Source: DATAEY01 sp045805565
GTDB taxonomy: Bacteria; Actinomycetota; Thermoleophilia; Solirubrobacterales; Solirubrobacteraceae
Direction: 5' to 3'
Length of the DNA: 11,744 nucleotides
Assembly (NCBI GenBank): GCA_045805565.1
Contig: JBJMKZ010000031.1
Span: 1 to 11,744 of the forward strand
How positions within the stretch are numbered: position 1 is the first letter of the stretch; the number at the start of each line of letters is the position of its first letter. Shown piece after piece: positions 6,562-11,744 of this stretch. The notes beneath the pieces were generated by a model. That model saw nothing but the letters and a program-made list of their open reading frames with translations, was not told the origin of the DNA and searched no databases. The translations under genes and the position numbers were made by a program.

Positions 6562-6587
6562 GGTTTCAGCCGAAAGCCCGAGGGTAT
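6562..6587 (+). promoter_or_regulatory. SigF/SigB-type stress promoter
   Basis: GGTTT at 6562-6566, a 15-base spacer, and GGGTAT at 6582-6587. This matches the consensus known for mycobacterial SigF and related Streptomyces SigB-family factors (GTTT, N15-17, GGGTAT). Transcription would start near 6594, giving a leader of about 47 bases with several purine-rich ribosome-site-like tracts before the ATG at 6641. It is the only GTTT/GGGTAT pair with correct spacing that I found ahead of a gene in this window. Confidence 0.75.
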
Positions 6588-6640
6588 GCCAATCAACACA
6601 ACCAGATAGGAGGATCTTTCCTCAGGGGAGGGGGAGGGAG

Positions 6641-7147
6641 ATGGCTCAGGCAAGCAGACGTTCGGCCTCCAATCGCCGCTCGAGTGGCAGCTCCTCGCGG
6701 CGAGCCCCATCAAGCCCAGGCAAGAGTTCCGGGCGGAGCGCAAGCTCACGCGCGCGAGCCATCTCGAACCGGCGGAACCCACGGTCACGCACGACCTCGC
6801 GCTCCCGCGCCCGGCGGCCGTCGCGGGCGAGCGCGGCTTCGCGCAACGGGAACTTCAGCGATCGCGCCAGGAGTGTCGGCAGCGCCGCGGCCAGCGGGGT
6901 CGCCAGCGCCGCCAAGAACGTGGTCGTCCCGGCGGCGACCGCAGCGGTGGGCGCCGCGGCTGGCGTGCTCGTGGAGCGCCGCCACCGGCGGCCGCGCAAG
7001 GTGCTCGGGATTCCGATTCCGGGCACGGGGAACGGTGCCGACCTGGCCAAGGAGATCCGCCGGGCGGGGGAGCAGTTCGGCCATCTCGCGAGCGAGGTCC
7101 AGACGACCCGCAAGAAGGCGGAAGACATCGGCAAGGCGATCTCGTGA
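6641..7147 (+). CDS. Gene A of cassette: Arg/Ser-tailed protein with Gly/Ala-rich hydrophobic segment (168 aa)
   Basis: First gene behind the stress-type promoter. Residues 1-70 are almost only Ser, Arg, Ala and Pro with no acidic residue, a histone-tail or SR-like low-complexity region. Residues 78-112 are Ala/Gly/Val-rich (SVGSAAASGVASAAKNVVVP, then ATAAVGAAAGVLV), like a glycine-zipper or weak membrane segment, ending in basic ERRHRRPRK. A motif VLGIPIPGTG (121-130) leads into a charged C-terminal helix (ADLAKEIRRAGEQFGHLASE and on to the end), which could be a coiled coil. I recall similar 'RKVLG-P-P ... AK-I--AG--FG-LASEV' proteins near actinobacterial gas-vesicle genes, unverified. The ATG follows GGGGAGGGGGAGGGAG. 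It lies 38 bp before gene B. Function unknown; a nucleic-acid, polyphosphate or membrane partner is possible. Confidence 0.75.
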   Translation: MAQASRRSASNRRSSGSSSRRAPSSPGKSSGRSASSRARAISNRRNPRSRTTSRSRARRPSRASAASRNGNFSDRARSVGSAAASGVASAAKNVVVPAATAAVGAAAGVLVERRHRRPRKVLGIPIPGTGNGADLAKEIRRAGEQFGHLASEVQTTRKKAEDIGKAIS

Positions 7148-7185
7148 CCGCGCGCCGCCACCGCCACGGATACGGGAGGCGATGA

Positions 7186-8013
7186 ATGGCAACTCGAGGA
7201 ACGAGGTCGAAATCCGGAAGCGGTCGCTCGCGCGGCGGCGGCGGTAAGGGCGGGGGGCGCGCCAGCTCGGGTAGCCGAGATGGGCGCCGCGCATCCAGCT
7301 CCGGCAGCCAAGACGGGCGCCGCTCGTCGAGCAGGACTCGCTCCAAGCGGGATTTCCCCGATTACACCCTGGTCGACCCTGACGACATCCCCGAGGGGCC
7401 GGACCTGCTGGTGGACGTCCCGGTGGTCAAGGTGGACGAGATAGACCTCGAGGTGGACGATCTGCGCGCGCAGGTCGCCGTGATGGCCGAGGTCCGAAAG
7501 ATCCTGCGGCTGAGTGTCGGCGCGGACGTGAGCCTCGGCAAGGTGGAACTCAACATCCAGGGGGTCGAGGCCCAGGCGCTCCTCAAGGCGAGGCTCGACA
7601 ACGTCAACGCCATCCTGGCCCGGGTGCTCGTGACGCTCGACCGCAACCCCGAGCTACTGGAGAGCGTCGGACAGGCCGTCGAGCAGGTCGGGGGTGGAAC
7701 GCGCGAGCTGCTGGCGGACACGGGCGAAGCCGTCGAGGACGTCGGAGAGGGCGCCGAGGGCGCCGTCCAGGACGTCGGCAAGGGCGCGGGCCAAGCCGTG
7801 GGCGAGCTCGGGCAGGGCGCGGGCAAGGGGGTCGGACAGGTGGGACGCGGCGCCGGCCAGGGCGTCGCGGGCGTCGGCCGCGGGGCGCAGCAGGCGCTCG
7901 GTCAGGTGGGGCAGGGCGCCGGTCAGGGCGTTGCCGGCCTCGGGCAGGGCGCCCAGCAGGCGACGACCAAGCTGGCCCAGGGTGGCCAGCAATCGCAGGG
8001 TGGCCAGCAATGA
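7186..8013 (+). CDS. Gene B of cassette: conserved-domain protein with 11-residue amphipathic repeats (275 aa)
   Basis: Residues 1-55 form a basic Gly/Ser/Arg tail with a short internal repeat (SGSRDGRRASS, SGSQDGRRSSS). Residues 73-156 form a conserved domain, beginning LLVDVPVVKVDEIDLEVDDL and including VELNIQGVEAQALLKARLDN and LVTLDRNPEL, predicted as alternating strands and a helix. Residues 183-259 are seven perfect tandem 11-mers (VEDVGEGAEGA, VQDVGKGAGQA, VGELGQGAGKG and so on), with a degenerate copy and a Gln/Gly tail after. The 11-mers resemble group 3 LEA and synuclein repeats. The domain is about 65% identical by eye to that of gene C, so B and C are duplicates. GGGAGG lies 6 bases before the ATG. 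No enzyme motif is seen; a structural or protective role is inferred. Confidence 0.8.
   Translation: MATRGTRSKSGSGRSRGGGGKGGGRASSGSRDGRRASSSGSQDGRRSSSRTRSKRDFPDYTLVDPDDIPEGPDLLVDVPVVKVDEIDLEVDDLRAQVAVMAEVRKILRLSVGADVSLGKVELNIQGVEAQALLKARLDNVNAILARVLVTLDRNPELLESVGQAVEQVGGGTRELLADTGEAVEDVGEGAEGAVQDVGKGAGQAVGELGQGAGKGVGQVGRGAGQGVAGVGRGAQQALGQVGQGAGQGVAGLGQGAQQATTKLAQGGQQSQGGQQ
7732..7962 (+). repeat. Seven tandem 33-bp units coding 11-residue repeats (gene B)
   Basis: Each unit codes [V/L]-x-[D/E/Q/G]-[V/L]-G-x-G-A-x-x-[A/G]. With 11 residues per three turns, positions 1, 4, 8 and 11 fall within about 100 degrees of one face, Gly flanks them, and charged or Gln residues (3, 6, 10) lie opposite. 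An 18-residue stretch (11+7) precedes the run. Confidence 0.85.
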
Positions 8014-8018
8014 GGAGA
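8013..8018 (+). promoter_or_regulatory. Ribosome binding site deciding the gene C start
   Basis: AGGAGA overlaps the TGA stop of gene B and stands 5 bases before the ATG at 8024. It supports coupled translation and argues against the 110-codon upstream extension of this frame, which only shadows gene B's repeats. Confidence 0.7.
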
Positions 8019-8023
8019 CGCTG

Positions 8024-9421
8024 ATGGCACGGCAGACCGCTAAATCGTCAAACTCCCCCGCGCGCCGCCGGCGCAACGCCTCCCCGAACGGGCGACGCGC
8101 CTCGCAGAAGACCGAGAAGTATCGGTTCGCGCAGAACCTCGGCGGCGAGGAGACGGTCGCCGAGCGCGAGTACCGCAGCTACGCGACTTCCGACGGCCGA
8201 GACCCGGGCGGGGACCCCGACGTGCTGCTCGATGTTCCGGTCGTCAAGGTCGACTCGATTCACTTCGAGCTCGACGACCTCGACGCCCATGTCGCACTCA
8301 AGGCGCAGGTGCTCGACCTGGTCAAGCTCAACGTCGGCGTCTACGTGCACCTCGGGAAGGTCCGGCTCGACATCAAGGGAGTCGAAGCCCAGGCCCTCCT
8401 CAAGGTTCGCCTCGATCACGTGGCCGCCATCGTGGATCGCGTGCTGACCACCCTGGACCGCAACCCCGAGCTCGTGAAGAGCCTCGGCCACGCCGTCGAG
8501 GACGTCGGGTCGGGCGCCGGTCACACGCTGGCCGACGCCGGCGAAGCCGTCGAGGACGTCGGCCGGGGCGCCGAGGGTGCCGTCCACGACGTCGGCAAGG
8601 GTGCCGGCCAGGCCACCGGAGAGCTCGGCAAGGGCGCCGGTCAGGCCGTCGAAGACGTCGGCGAGGGCGCCGGCCAAGCGGTCGGCGATGTGGGCCAGGG
8701 CGCCGGCGAGGCGGCGGGCCAGCTCGGCCAGGGAGCCGGGCAGGCTCTGGGCGACGTGGGCCAGGGCGCTGGCCAGGCGGTCGGCAACCTGGACAAGACC
8801 GTGGGAGGCCTCGGTCAGACGGCCGGGCAGGCGGGCCAGGGTGTCGGCGAGGCGGTCGGCGGCCTCGGGCAGGGGGTTGGCGGAGTTGCGCAGGGGACCG
8901 GACAGGCGGCGGGCCAGGTCGGGCAGGCGGTCGGAGGCGTCGCCGGCGCCGCCGGGCAGCTTGGCCAGCAGGGCGGCGGAGCGCAGCAGCAAGGCGACGG
9001 CGCGCAGCAGCAAGGAGGCGGGCAGCCGCAAGGCGACGGCGCGCAGCAGCAGGGCGGTGCTAACGCCCAGCCTCAGCAGGCCGCGGCCGGCGAGGCCCCG
9101 GGCGGACAGCCGGACGGCGGCGACCCCGCTGCCGGCAGCCCCGGGCAACTCGCCAAGGAGGCTGCACGGGCGGTCGCCAAGGAGATCGGCTCCGCCGCCT
9201 CGGACGAGGCGAAGGATCTCGGGCTCGCCGCGACGCGCAAGGCGAAGGAACTGGGCGCGCGCCGGCGCCAACGGCGTGCCGAGCGGCACAACGCCACCGA
9301 AGCCGCGCTGAGGGCGGCGCAGGAGCTCGGCGTCGATCTCGATGCCGTCCAGGGGAGCGGTGTCGAAGGCCGGATCACGGTCAGGGACGTCCGCGAGGCC
9401 GAGGAGGCCGCAGCTCGGTGA
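8024..9421 (+). CDS. Gene C of cassette: multi-repeat protein with E3-binding-domain-like C-terminus (465 aa)
   Basis: Order of parts: basic tail (1-35); conserved domain shared with gene B (65-149, VLLDVPVVKVDSIHFELDDL, then VRLDIKGVEAQALLKVRLDH, then LTTLDRNPEL); seven tandem 11-mers (176-252, for example VEDVGEGAGQA); nine 7-mers (253-315, for example VGNLDKT, VGGLGQT); a Gln/Gly/Pro linker (316-374); LEA-like Ala/Lys/Glu 11-mers (376-420, for example IGSAASDEAKD, LGLAATRKAKE); and a tail of 42 residues with ELGVDLDAVQGSGVEGRITV (434-453). The tail matches the peripheral subunit-binding (E3-binding) domain pattern 'ELGVDL--V-G-G--GRIT--DV'. There is no lipoyl or acyltransferase domain, so it is not a 2-oxoacid dehydrogenase subunit. 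I infer a scaffold or desiccation/stress protein; the partner is unknown. It is separated from gene B by 10 bp and overlaps gene D. Confidence 0.8.
   Translation: MARQTAKSSNSPARRRRNASPNGRRASQKTEKYRFAQNLGGEETVAEREYRSYATSDGRDPGGDPDVLLDVPVVKVDSIHFELDDLDAHVALKAQVLDLVKLNVGVYVHLGKVRLDIKGVEAQALLKVRLDHVAAIVDRVLTTLDRNPELVKSLGHAVEDVGSGAGHTLADAGEAVEDVGRGAEGAVHDVGKGAGQATGELGKGAGQAVEDVGEGAGQAVGDVGQGAGEAAGQLGQGAGQALGDVGQGAGQAVGNLDKTVGGLGQTAGQAGQGVGEAVGGLGQGVGGVAQGTGQAAGQVGQAVGGVAGAAGQLGQQGGGAQQQGDGAQQQGGGQPQGDGAQQQGGANAQPQQAAAGEAPGGQPDGGDPAAGSPGQLAKEAARAVAKEIGSAASDEAKDLGLAATRKAKELGARRRQRRAERHNATEAALRAAQELGVDLDAVQGSGVEGRITVRDVREAEEAAAR
8549..8779 (+). repeat. Seven tandem 33-bp units coding 11-residue repeats (gene C)
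   Basis: The same 11-mer pattern as in gene B (consensus VGDVGQGAGQA), preceded by one 11-mer (VEDVGSGAGHT) and a 7-residue unit (LADAGEA). The 11+7 lead-in has the same arrangement in both genes, so the repeat block arose before the B/C duplication. Confidence 0.85.
8780..8968 (+). repeat. Nine 7-residue Gly/Val/Gln repeats (gene C)
   Basis: Immediately after the last 11-mer the period changes to 7 (VGNLDKT, VGGLGQT, AGQAGQG, VGEAVGG and so on), exactly 63 residues. Hydrophobic residues mostly at the first and fourth positions keep an amphipathic helical phase. It is absent from gene B. Confidence 0.7.
8969..9145 (+). repeat. Gln/Gly/Pro/Ala low-complexity linker (gene C)
   Basis: Imperfect units such as GDGAQQQGGG recur three times (the DNA core GGCGACGGCGCGCAGCAGCA occurs twice), followed by an Ala/Gly/Pro/Asp stretch. 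Probably a flexible linker between the repeat rod and the C-terminal helical and E3-binding-like parts. Confidence 0.75.
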
Positions 9422-9678
9422 CCGAGGAGGATCTCGACCGGATCGAGCAACCCGACGTCGAGATGGGCGCGGTGGTCAAGGCCAAGACCCTGCGCTTCAA
9501 GCGGGTGCCGGACGTGGAGGTCGAATTCCACGGCGAGGAGCCTCGCGAGCAGGTCTCCGACACCGAGCGGGAGAACCTCCCGGACCAGGTCGAGCCCGGG
9601 GTCACCTACCGCGACGTCAGGGTGCGCTGGCGGGCGGGCGCGAGGATCCGCTCCGGCGGGCGCCCGGGCCGCGGGTGA
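9418..9678 (+). CDS. Gene D of cassette: small conserved acidic/basic protein (86 aa)
   Basis: The GTG start overlaps the gene C stop as GTGA, a classic translational coupling, with GAGG upstream. The protein starts with an acidic helix (TEEDLDRIEQPDVEMG). Beta-like strands follow (AVVKAKTLRFKRVPDVEVEF), then a polar loop, then the most family-like part, ERENLPDQVEPGVTYRDVRV, and a basic Arg/Gly tail. I recall the 'R-NLP--VEPGVTYRDV-V-W' ending in small uncharacterised actinobacterial proteins, some near gas-vesicle genes, but cannot verify it. There is no catalytic motif, signal peptide or membrane helix. Its tight coupling suggests a stoichiometric partner of gene C. Confidence 0.75.
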   Translation: MTEEDLDRIEQPDVEMGAVVKAKTLRFKRVPDVEVEFHGEEPREQVSDTERENLPDQVEPGVTYRDVRVRWRAGARIRSGGRPGRG

Positions 9679-9827
9679 CCGGCGCCCGAGGGCTCACGCA
9701 GCCGATTCCGAGGCGTCCGAGAACCGCGGCGCTGGCAGCTCTGTGAGGTCAAGCTCGAGCCCCTGGCCGTGATGAGCTGCCGTCTGCTGCACACTTGGTG
9801 GCGCGCGCACGAACAGGAGGCACTGCG

Positions 9828-10583
9828 ATGACGGATCACAAGATCGCCAGTCGCGAGGAATGGCAGGCGGCGCGCGAGGAGCTGCTCCGGCGCGAGAAGG
9901 AGCACACACGGGCGGGCGACGAGCTCGCACGCCAGCGCCGCGAGCTGCCGTGGGTCCGGGTCGAGAAGGAGTACGGCTTCGAGACCGACGATGGCACGCG
10001 GACCCTGGCGGAGCTCTTCGACGGTCGCTCACAGCTTCTCGTCTACCACTTCATGTTCGGCCCGAGCTACGAGGCCGGCTGCCCCGTGTGCTCGTCGAGC
10101 GCCGACGCCGTCAACGGCGTCCTGCCGCACCTGCACGCGCGCGACGTGACGATGCTCTACGTCTCGCGGGCGCCGCTCGACAAGCTCCAGGCCTACAAGC
10201 GCAGGATGGGCTGGCGCTTTCCCTGGGTCTCATCGGCCGAAAGCGACTTCAACTTCGACTTCGGCGTCTCCTACACCGACGAGCAGGTGCGCGAGCAGAT
10301 GGGTCCGATCCTCGAGGGCGAGCCGCCGCCGATTTTGCGCCGGCTGGCGGCGGCAAGCGGGACCGACGTGGCGGGATACGTCTCGGAGGGTCCCGGCATG
10401 AGCGCCTTCGTCCAAGCGGACGGCGCCGTCTACCACACCTACTCGACCCACGCGCGCGGACTGGAGTTCCTGATGGGGTACTACCCGATCCTCGACCGGG
10501 CGCCGAAGGGGCGCGACGAGGCCGGCTCGTCCGAGTTCTGGCTCCGGCGACACGACGAGTACGACCTGGCCGAGGAGCGATGA
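9828..10583 (+). CDS. DUF899 family thioredoxin-like protein
   Basis: A 251-residue protein with the DUF899 hallmarks in order: EEWQAAREELLRREKE helix, RRELPWVRVEKEYGFET, LFDGRSQLLVYHFMFGPSYE, the Cys pair GCPVC (Cys85, Cys88), AYKRRMGWRFPWVSS, and SDFNFDFGVS. Near the C-terminus come VYHTYSTHARGLEFLMGYY and then FWLRRHDEYDL. The fold is thioredoxin-like; the reaction is not established, and redox activity is inferred from the CxxC-like pair. ATG at 9828 is chosen for the CAGGAGG site 7 bases upstream and for fit to the family; an in-frame GTG at 9795 adds unrelated residues. It follows gene D after 149 bp without a clear terminator, so co-transcription with the cassette is possible but unproven. 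Confidence 0.9.
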   Translation: MTDHKIASREEWQAAREELLRREKEHTRAGDELARQRRELPWVRVEKEYGFETDDGTRTLAELFDGRSQLLVYHFMFGPSYEAGCPVCSSSADAVNGVLPHLHARDVTMLYVSRAPLDKLQAYKRRMGWRFPWVSSAESDFNFDFGVSYTDEQVREQMGPILEGEPPPILRRLAAASGTDVAGYVSEGPGMSAFVQADGAVYHTYSTHARGLEFLMGYYPILDRAPKGRDEAGSSEFWLRRHDEYDLAEER

Positions 10584-10620
10584 CCAACCCGCCCCGGGGG
10601 ACTGCGCCGGTAATGGCCTG

Positions 10621-10639
10621 CGCCGGCGTTCAGCCGGCG
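10621..10639 (+). terminator. Hairpin between convergent genes
   Basis: CGCCGGC and GCCGGCG pair perfectly (7 bp) around a 5-base loop (GTTCA). It lies between the DUF899 gene and the convergent RTX-like gene and can act on both strands. There is no U tract. Confidence 0.6.
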
Positions 10640-10653
10640 TAGGCGCCCGACCA

Positions 10654-11499
10654 CTACCCGGCGCGGGTCACGCGCTCGCAGCCCACCAGGGTGTCGGTCG
10701 AGTCGGCGCGCACGGTGTCGAACCCCGGGCCGCAGAACACGATGTCCGGGCCACCGCCCACGACGTTGACCGTGTCGTTGCCCGCGCCCGCGGTGAACGT
10801 GTTCGCAACCGCGTTGCCGACCAGGAAATCGGGTCCTCTGCCGGTCCTGACGTTCTCCACCCCGAACAGGAAGTCGCGCTCGCCGCGTGCGCCGTCCGGG
10901 CCGGCGCGACGCAGGTCCACTCGGATCGCCGCCCTGCGCGCCGCGTAGAGCGCCACGTCACGGCCTGCCCCGCCATAGAGCCGGTCGCTGCCCAGGCCCC
11001 CGGTGAGGGTGTTGTCGGTGCCGTCGCCGACCAGCACGTCGTTGCCCGTTCCGCCGTCCAGCGGGGCACCGAATCGCGCGGTCAGCCGGTCGTTGCCCGC
11101 TTCTCCGAAGACCTGGCTCTGGGATGCGGTGGCGACGTCGTTGCGGTCGCCGAGGAAGATGCGCGTGCCGTCGAAGCCCCCGAACTGGGCTCCGGTCGCC
11201 TGGCAGGTCGAGGTCGTCGGTCCCGGTCCCCGGGTGCAGCCGCCCAGGGGCCGCGGTCGGGGCGACCCCCGGAAGGCGAAGCTCGCGAACTCGGGCTCCT
11301 GCGTGACCTGACCCGACACGGTCAGCCGGTTCAGCTCGCCGCGGCCGGCCCGATAGACGAACTGCACGGTGCCGGCTCGCGAGACGACCCGAGTGACCGT
11401 CGCGGCGGCGGCACTGCCGGCGGCTACGCACAGGCCGGCGCAAGCGGCGACAGCAACCGCTGCCCCCACCCGCGCCACTGGCCTACGCCAGCGGAGCAC
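10654..11499 (-). CDS. Secreted protein with RTX (hemolysin-type calcium-binding) repeats
   Basis: A 281-residue protein starting with a signal peptide: basic LRWRRPVAR, a hydrophobic Ala/Val core, and likely cleavage near AAAA-TVT (about residue 33). The middle holds glycine/aspartate nonapeptides of the RTX type: FGEAGNDRLT, LDGGTGNDVLVGDG, LTGGLGSDRLYGGAGRD and later FTAGAGNDTV. These would form a calcium-binding beta-roll outside the cell. Cys88/Cys99 and Cys256/Cys274 could form disulfides. The ending 'DTLVGCERV' is common in actinobacterial RTX-like secreted proteins, from memory. No toxin or enzyme domain is present. The GTG start at 11499 has GGAGG only one base away, which is unusually close; GTG at 11478 is an alternative that keeps the signal peptide. 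The preceding gene ends 24 bp upstream. Confidence 0.8.
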   Translation of the reverse strand: MLRWRRPVARVGAAVAVAACAGLCVAAGSAAAATVTRVVSRAGTVQFVYRAGRGELNRLTVSGQVTQEPEFASFAFRGSPRPRPLGGCTRGPGPTTSTCQATGAQFGGFDGTRIFLGDRNDVATASQSQVFGEAGNDRLTARFGAPLDGGTGNDVLVGDGTDNTLTGGLGSDRLYGGAGRDVALYAARRAAIRVDLRRAGPDGARGERDFLFGVENVRTGRGPDFLVGNAVANTFTAGAGNDTVNVVGGGPDIVFCGPGFDTVRADSTDTLVGCERVTRAG

Positions 11500-11523
11500 G
11501 CCTCCGGCCGCGGTTCGCGCCGG

Positions 11524-11744
11524 TCATCCGGTGGGGCCGGCGAAGCGCACCAGCGTGCCGCCTCCCCTGCACGCGTAGTTCTGGGGAACCCTGGGGACGA
11601 GCGCGCAGTGGTAGACCCTGCCGTTGGCCACCAGCGTGGCCACGCTCATGTGGCGCGAAAAGCGCGCCGAGAACGCCCGGCCCACGGCGCTGGCCTGGAT
11701 GCAGCTAAACGCGGCGCGCACGTAGCCGGTGACCTGGATCGTGA
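11524..11744 (-). CDS. C-terminal part of a probably secreted protein (cut by right edge)
   Basis: Only the last ~73 residues are visible; the frame is open to the window edge and ends in TGA at 11524-11526. The readable part starts TIQVTGYVRAAFSCIQASAV and later has VYHCALVPRV and YACRGGGTLVRF. The three cysteines and the 'C..A ... C ... Y-C--G---VRF' spacing resemble short exported proteins of soil actinobacteria, from memory. It lies 24 bp before the RTX-like gene in the same frame, so the two are likely in one operon. Function unknown. Confidence 0.6.
   Translation of the reverse strand, partial: TIQVTGYVRAAFSCIQASAVGRAFSARFSRHMSVATLVANGRVYHCALVPRVPQNYACRGGGTLVRFAGPTG

Noticed and set aside
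7694..8023. In-frame upstream extension of gene C (start at 7694)
   Set aside because: It reads gene B's repeat region in another frame as Arg/Ser-rich text. The AGGAGA site and the basic tail at 8024 fit a true start.
7732..8968. Possible CRISPR-like or minisatellite array from the regular 33-bp units
   Set aside because: There are no unique spacers between identical repeats. The units are coding, vary at the DNA level and preserve amino-acid pattern, so they are protein repeats.
8048..9289. Long open frame (413 codons) on the minus strand opposite gene C
   Set aside because: It is the antisense shadow of G+C-rich repeats that lack stops. It contains monotonous Leu/Ala/Arg text with no motif, while the plus frame has conserved domains, a ribosome site and operon context.
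9149..9421. Gene C as a dihydrolipoamide acyltransferase (E2) subunit
   Set aside because: Only the E3-binding-like tail is present. There is no lipoyl-lysine domain (DKA/DKV motif) and no catalytic HxxxDG domain.
1..11744. tRNA, rRNA, insertion sequences, integrases, phage or plasmid genes
   Set aside because: I looked for cloverleaf ends, transposase motifs and terminal inverted repeats and saw none that I could support. Without a covariance-model search a small RNA could still be missed.

Overview
The window is about 70% G+C by eye, with short intergenic gaps, Shine-Dalgarno-led and apparently leaderless starts mixed together, and several small proteins of a type I associate with soil Actinomycetota. 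The best guess is class Thermoleophilia (Solirubrobacterales or relatives). That rests on protein style only; there is no rRNA or marker gene here.

Layout. 1-1310 (minus): a seven-blade RCC1-type beta-propeller gene whose 3' end runs, out of frame, into a remnant of an alpha/beta-hydrolase gene that continues off the left edge. 1406-2173 (plus): DJ-1/PfpI-type protein. 2467-3234 (plus): three small proteins, the last with one membrane helix, closed by a UUCG hairpin. 3380-4069 (minus) and 4208-4606 (plus): divergent NADPH-dependent FMN reductase and cupin. 4676-5771 (minus): cupin followed by a DUF1326 protein. 5969-6364 (plus): VOC (glyoxalase-fold) protein. 6562-9678 (plus): a four-gene cassette. 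9828-10583 (plus): DUF899 thioredoxin-like protein. 10654-11744 (minus): a secreted protein with RTX-like calcium-binding repeats, preceded by the tail of another probably secreted protein cut by the right edge.

The most interesting region is 6562-9678. A textbook SigF/SigB-type stress promoter (GGTTT, 15-nt spacer, GGGTAT) stands 54 bp in front of four closely packed genes. Gene A (6641) has an Arg/Ser-rich tail, a Gly/Ala-rich hydrophobic stretch and a charged C-terminal helix. Genes B (7186) and C (8024) are paralogues sharing a conserved domain of about 95 residues, followed by runs of 11-residue repeats. These repeats place V/L/A on one face of an 11/3 helix, as in group 3 LEA proteins and synuclein. 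Gene C then switches to 7-residue repeats, a Gln/Gly linker, LEA-like Ala/Lys/Glu repeats and a C-terminal domain resembling the E3-binding (peripheral subunit-binding) domain of 2-oxoacid dehydrogenases. Gene D (9418) overlaps C by GTGA and encodes a small protein. I recall similar proteins near actinobacterial gas-vesicle clusters, but no gvp gene is present here. I read the cassette as a stress-induced structural or protective system of unknown function.

Most surrounding genes (DJ-1-like, FMN reductase, two cupins, VOC, DUF899) belong to small redox or detoxification families. This fits a general stress and housekeeping region, but nothing in the window shows that they form one pathway.
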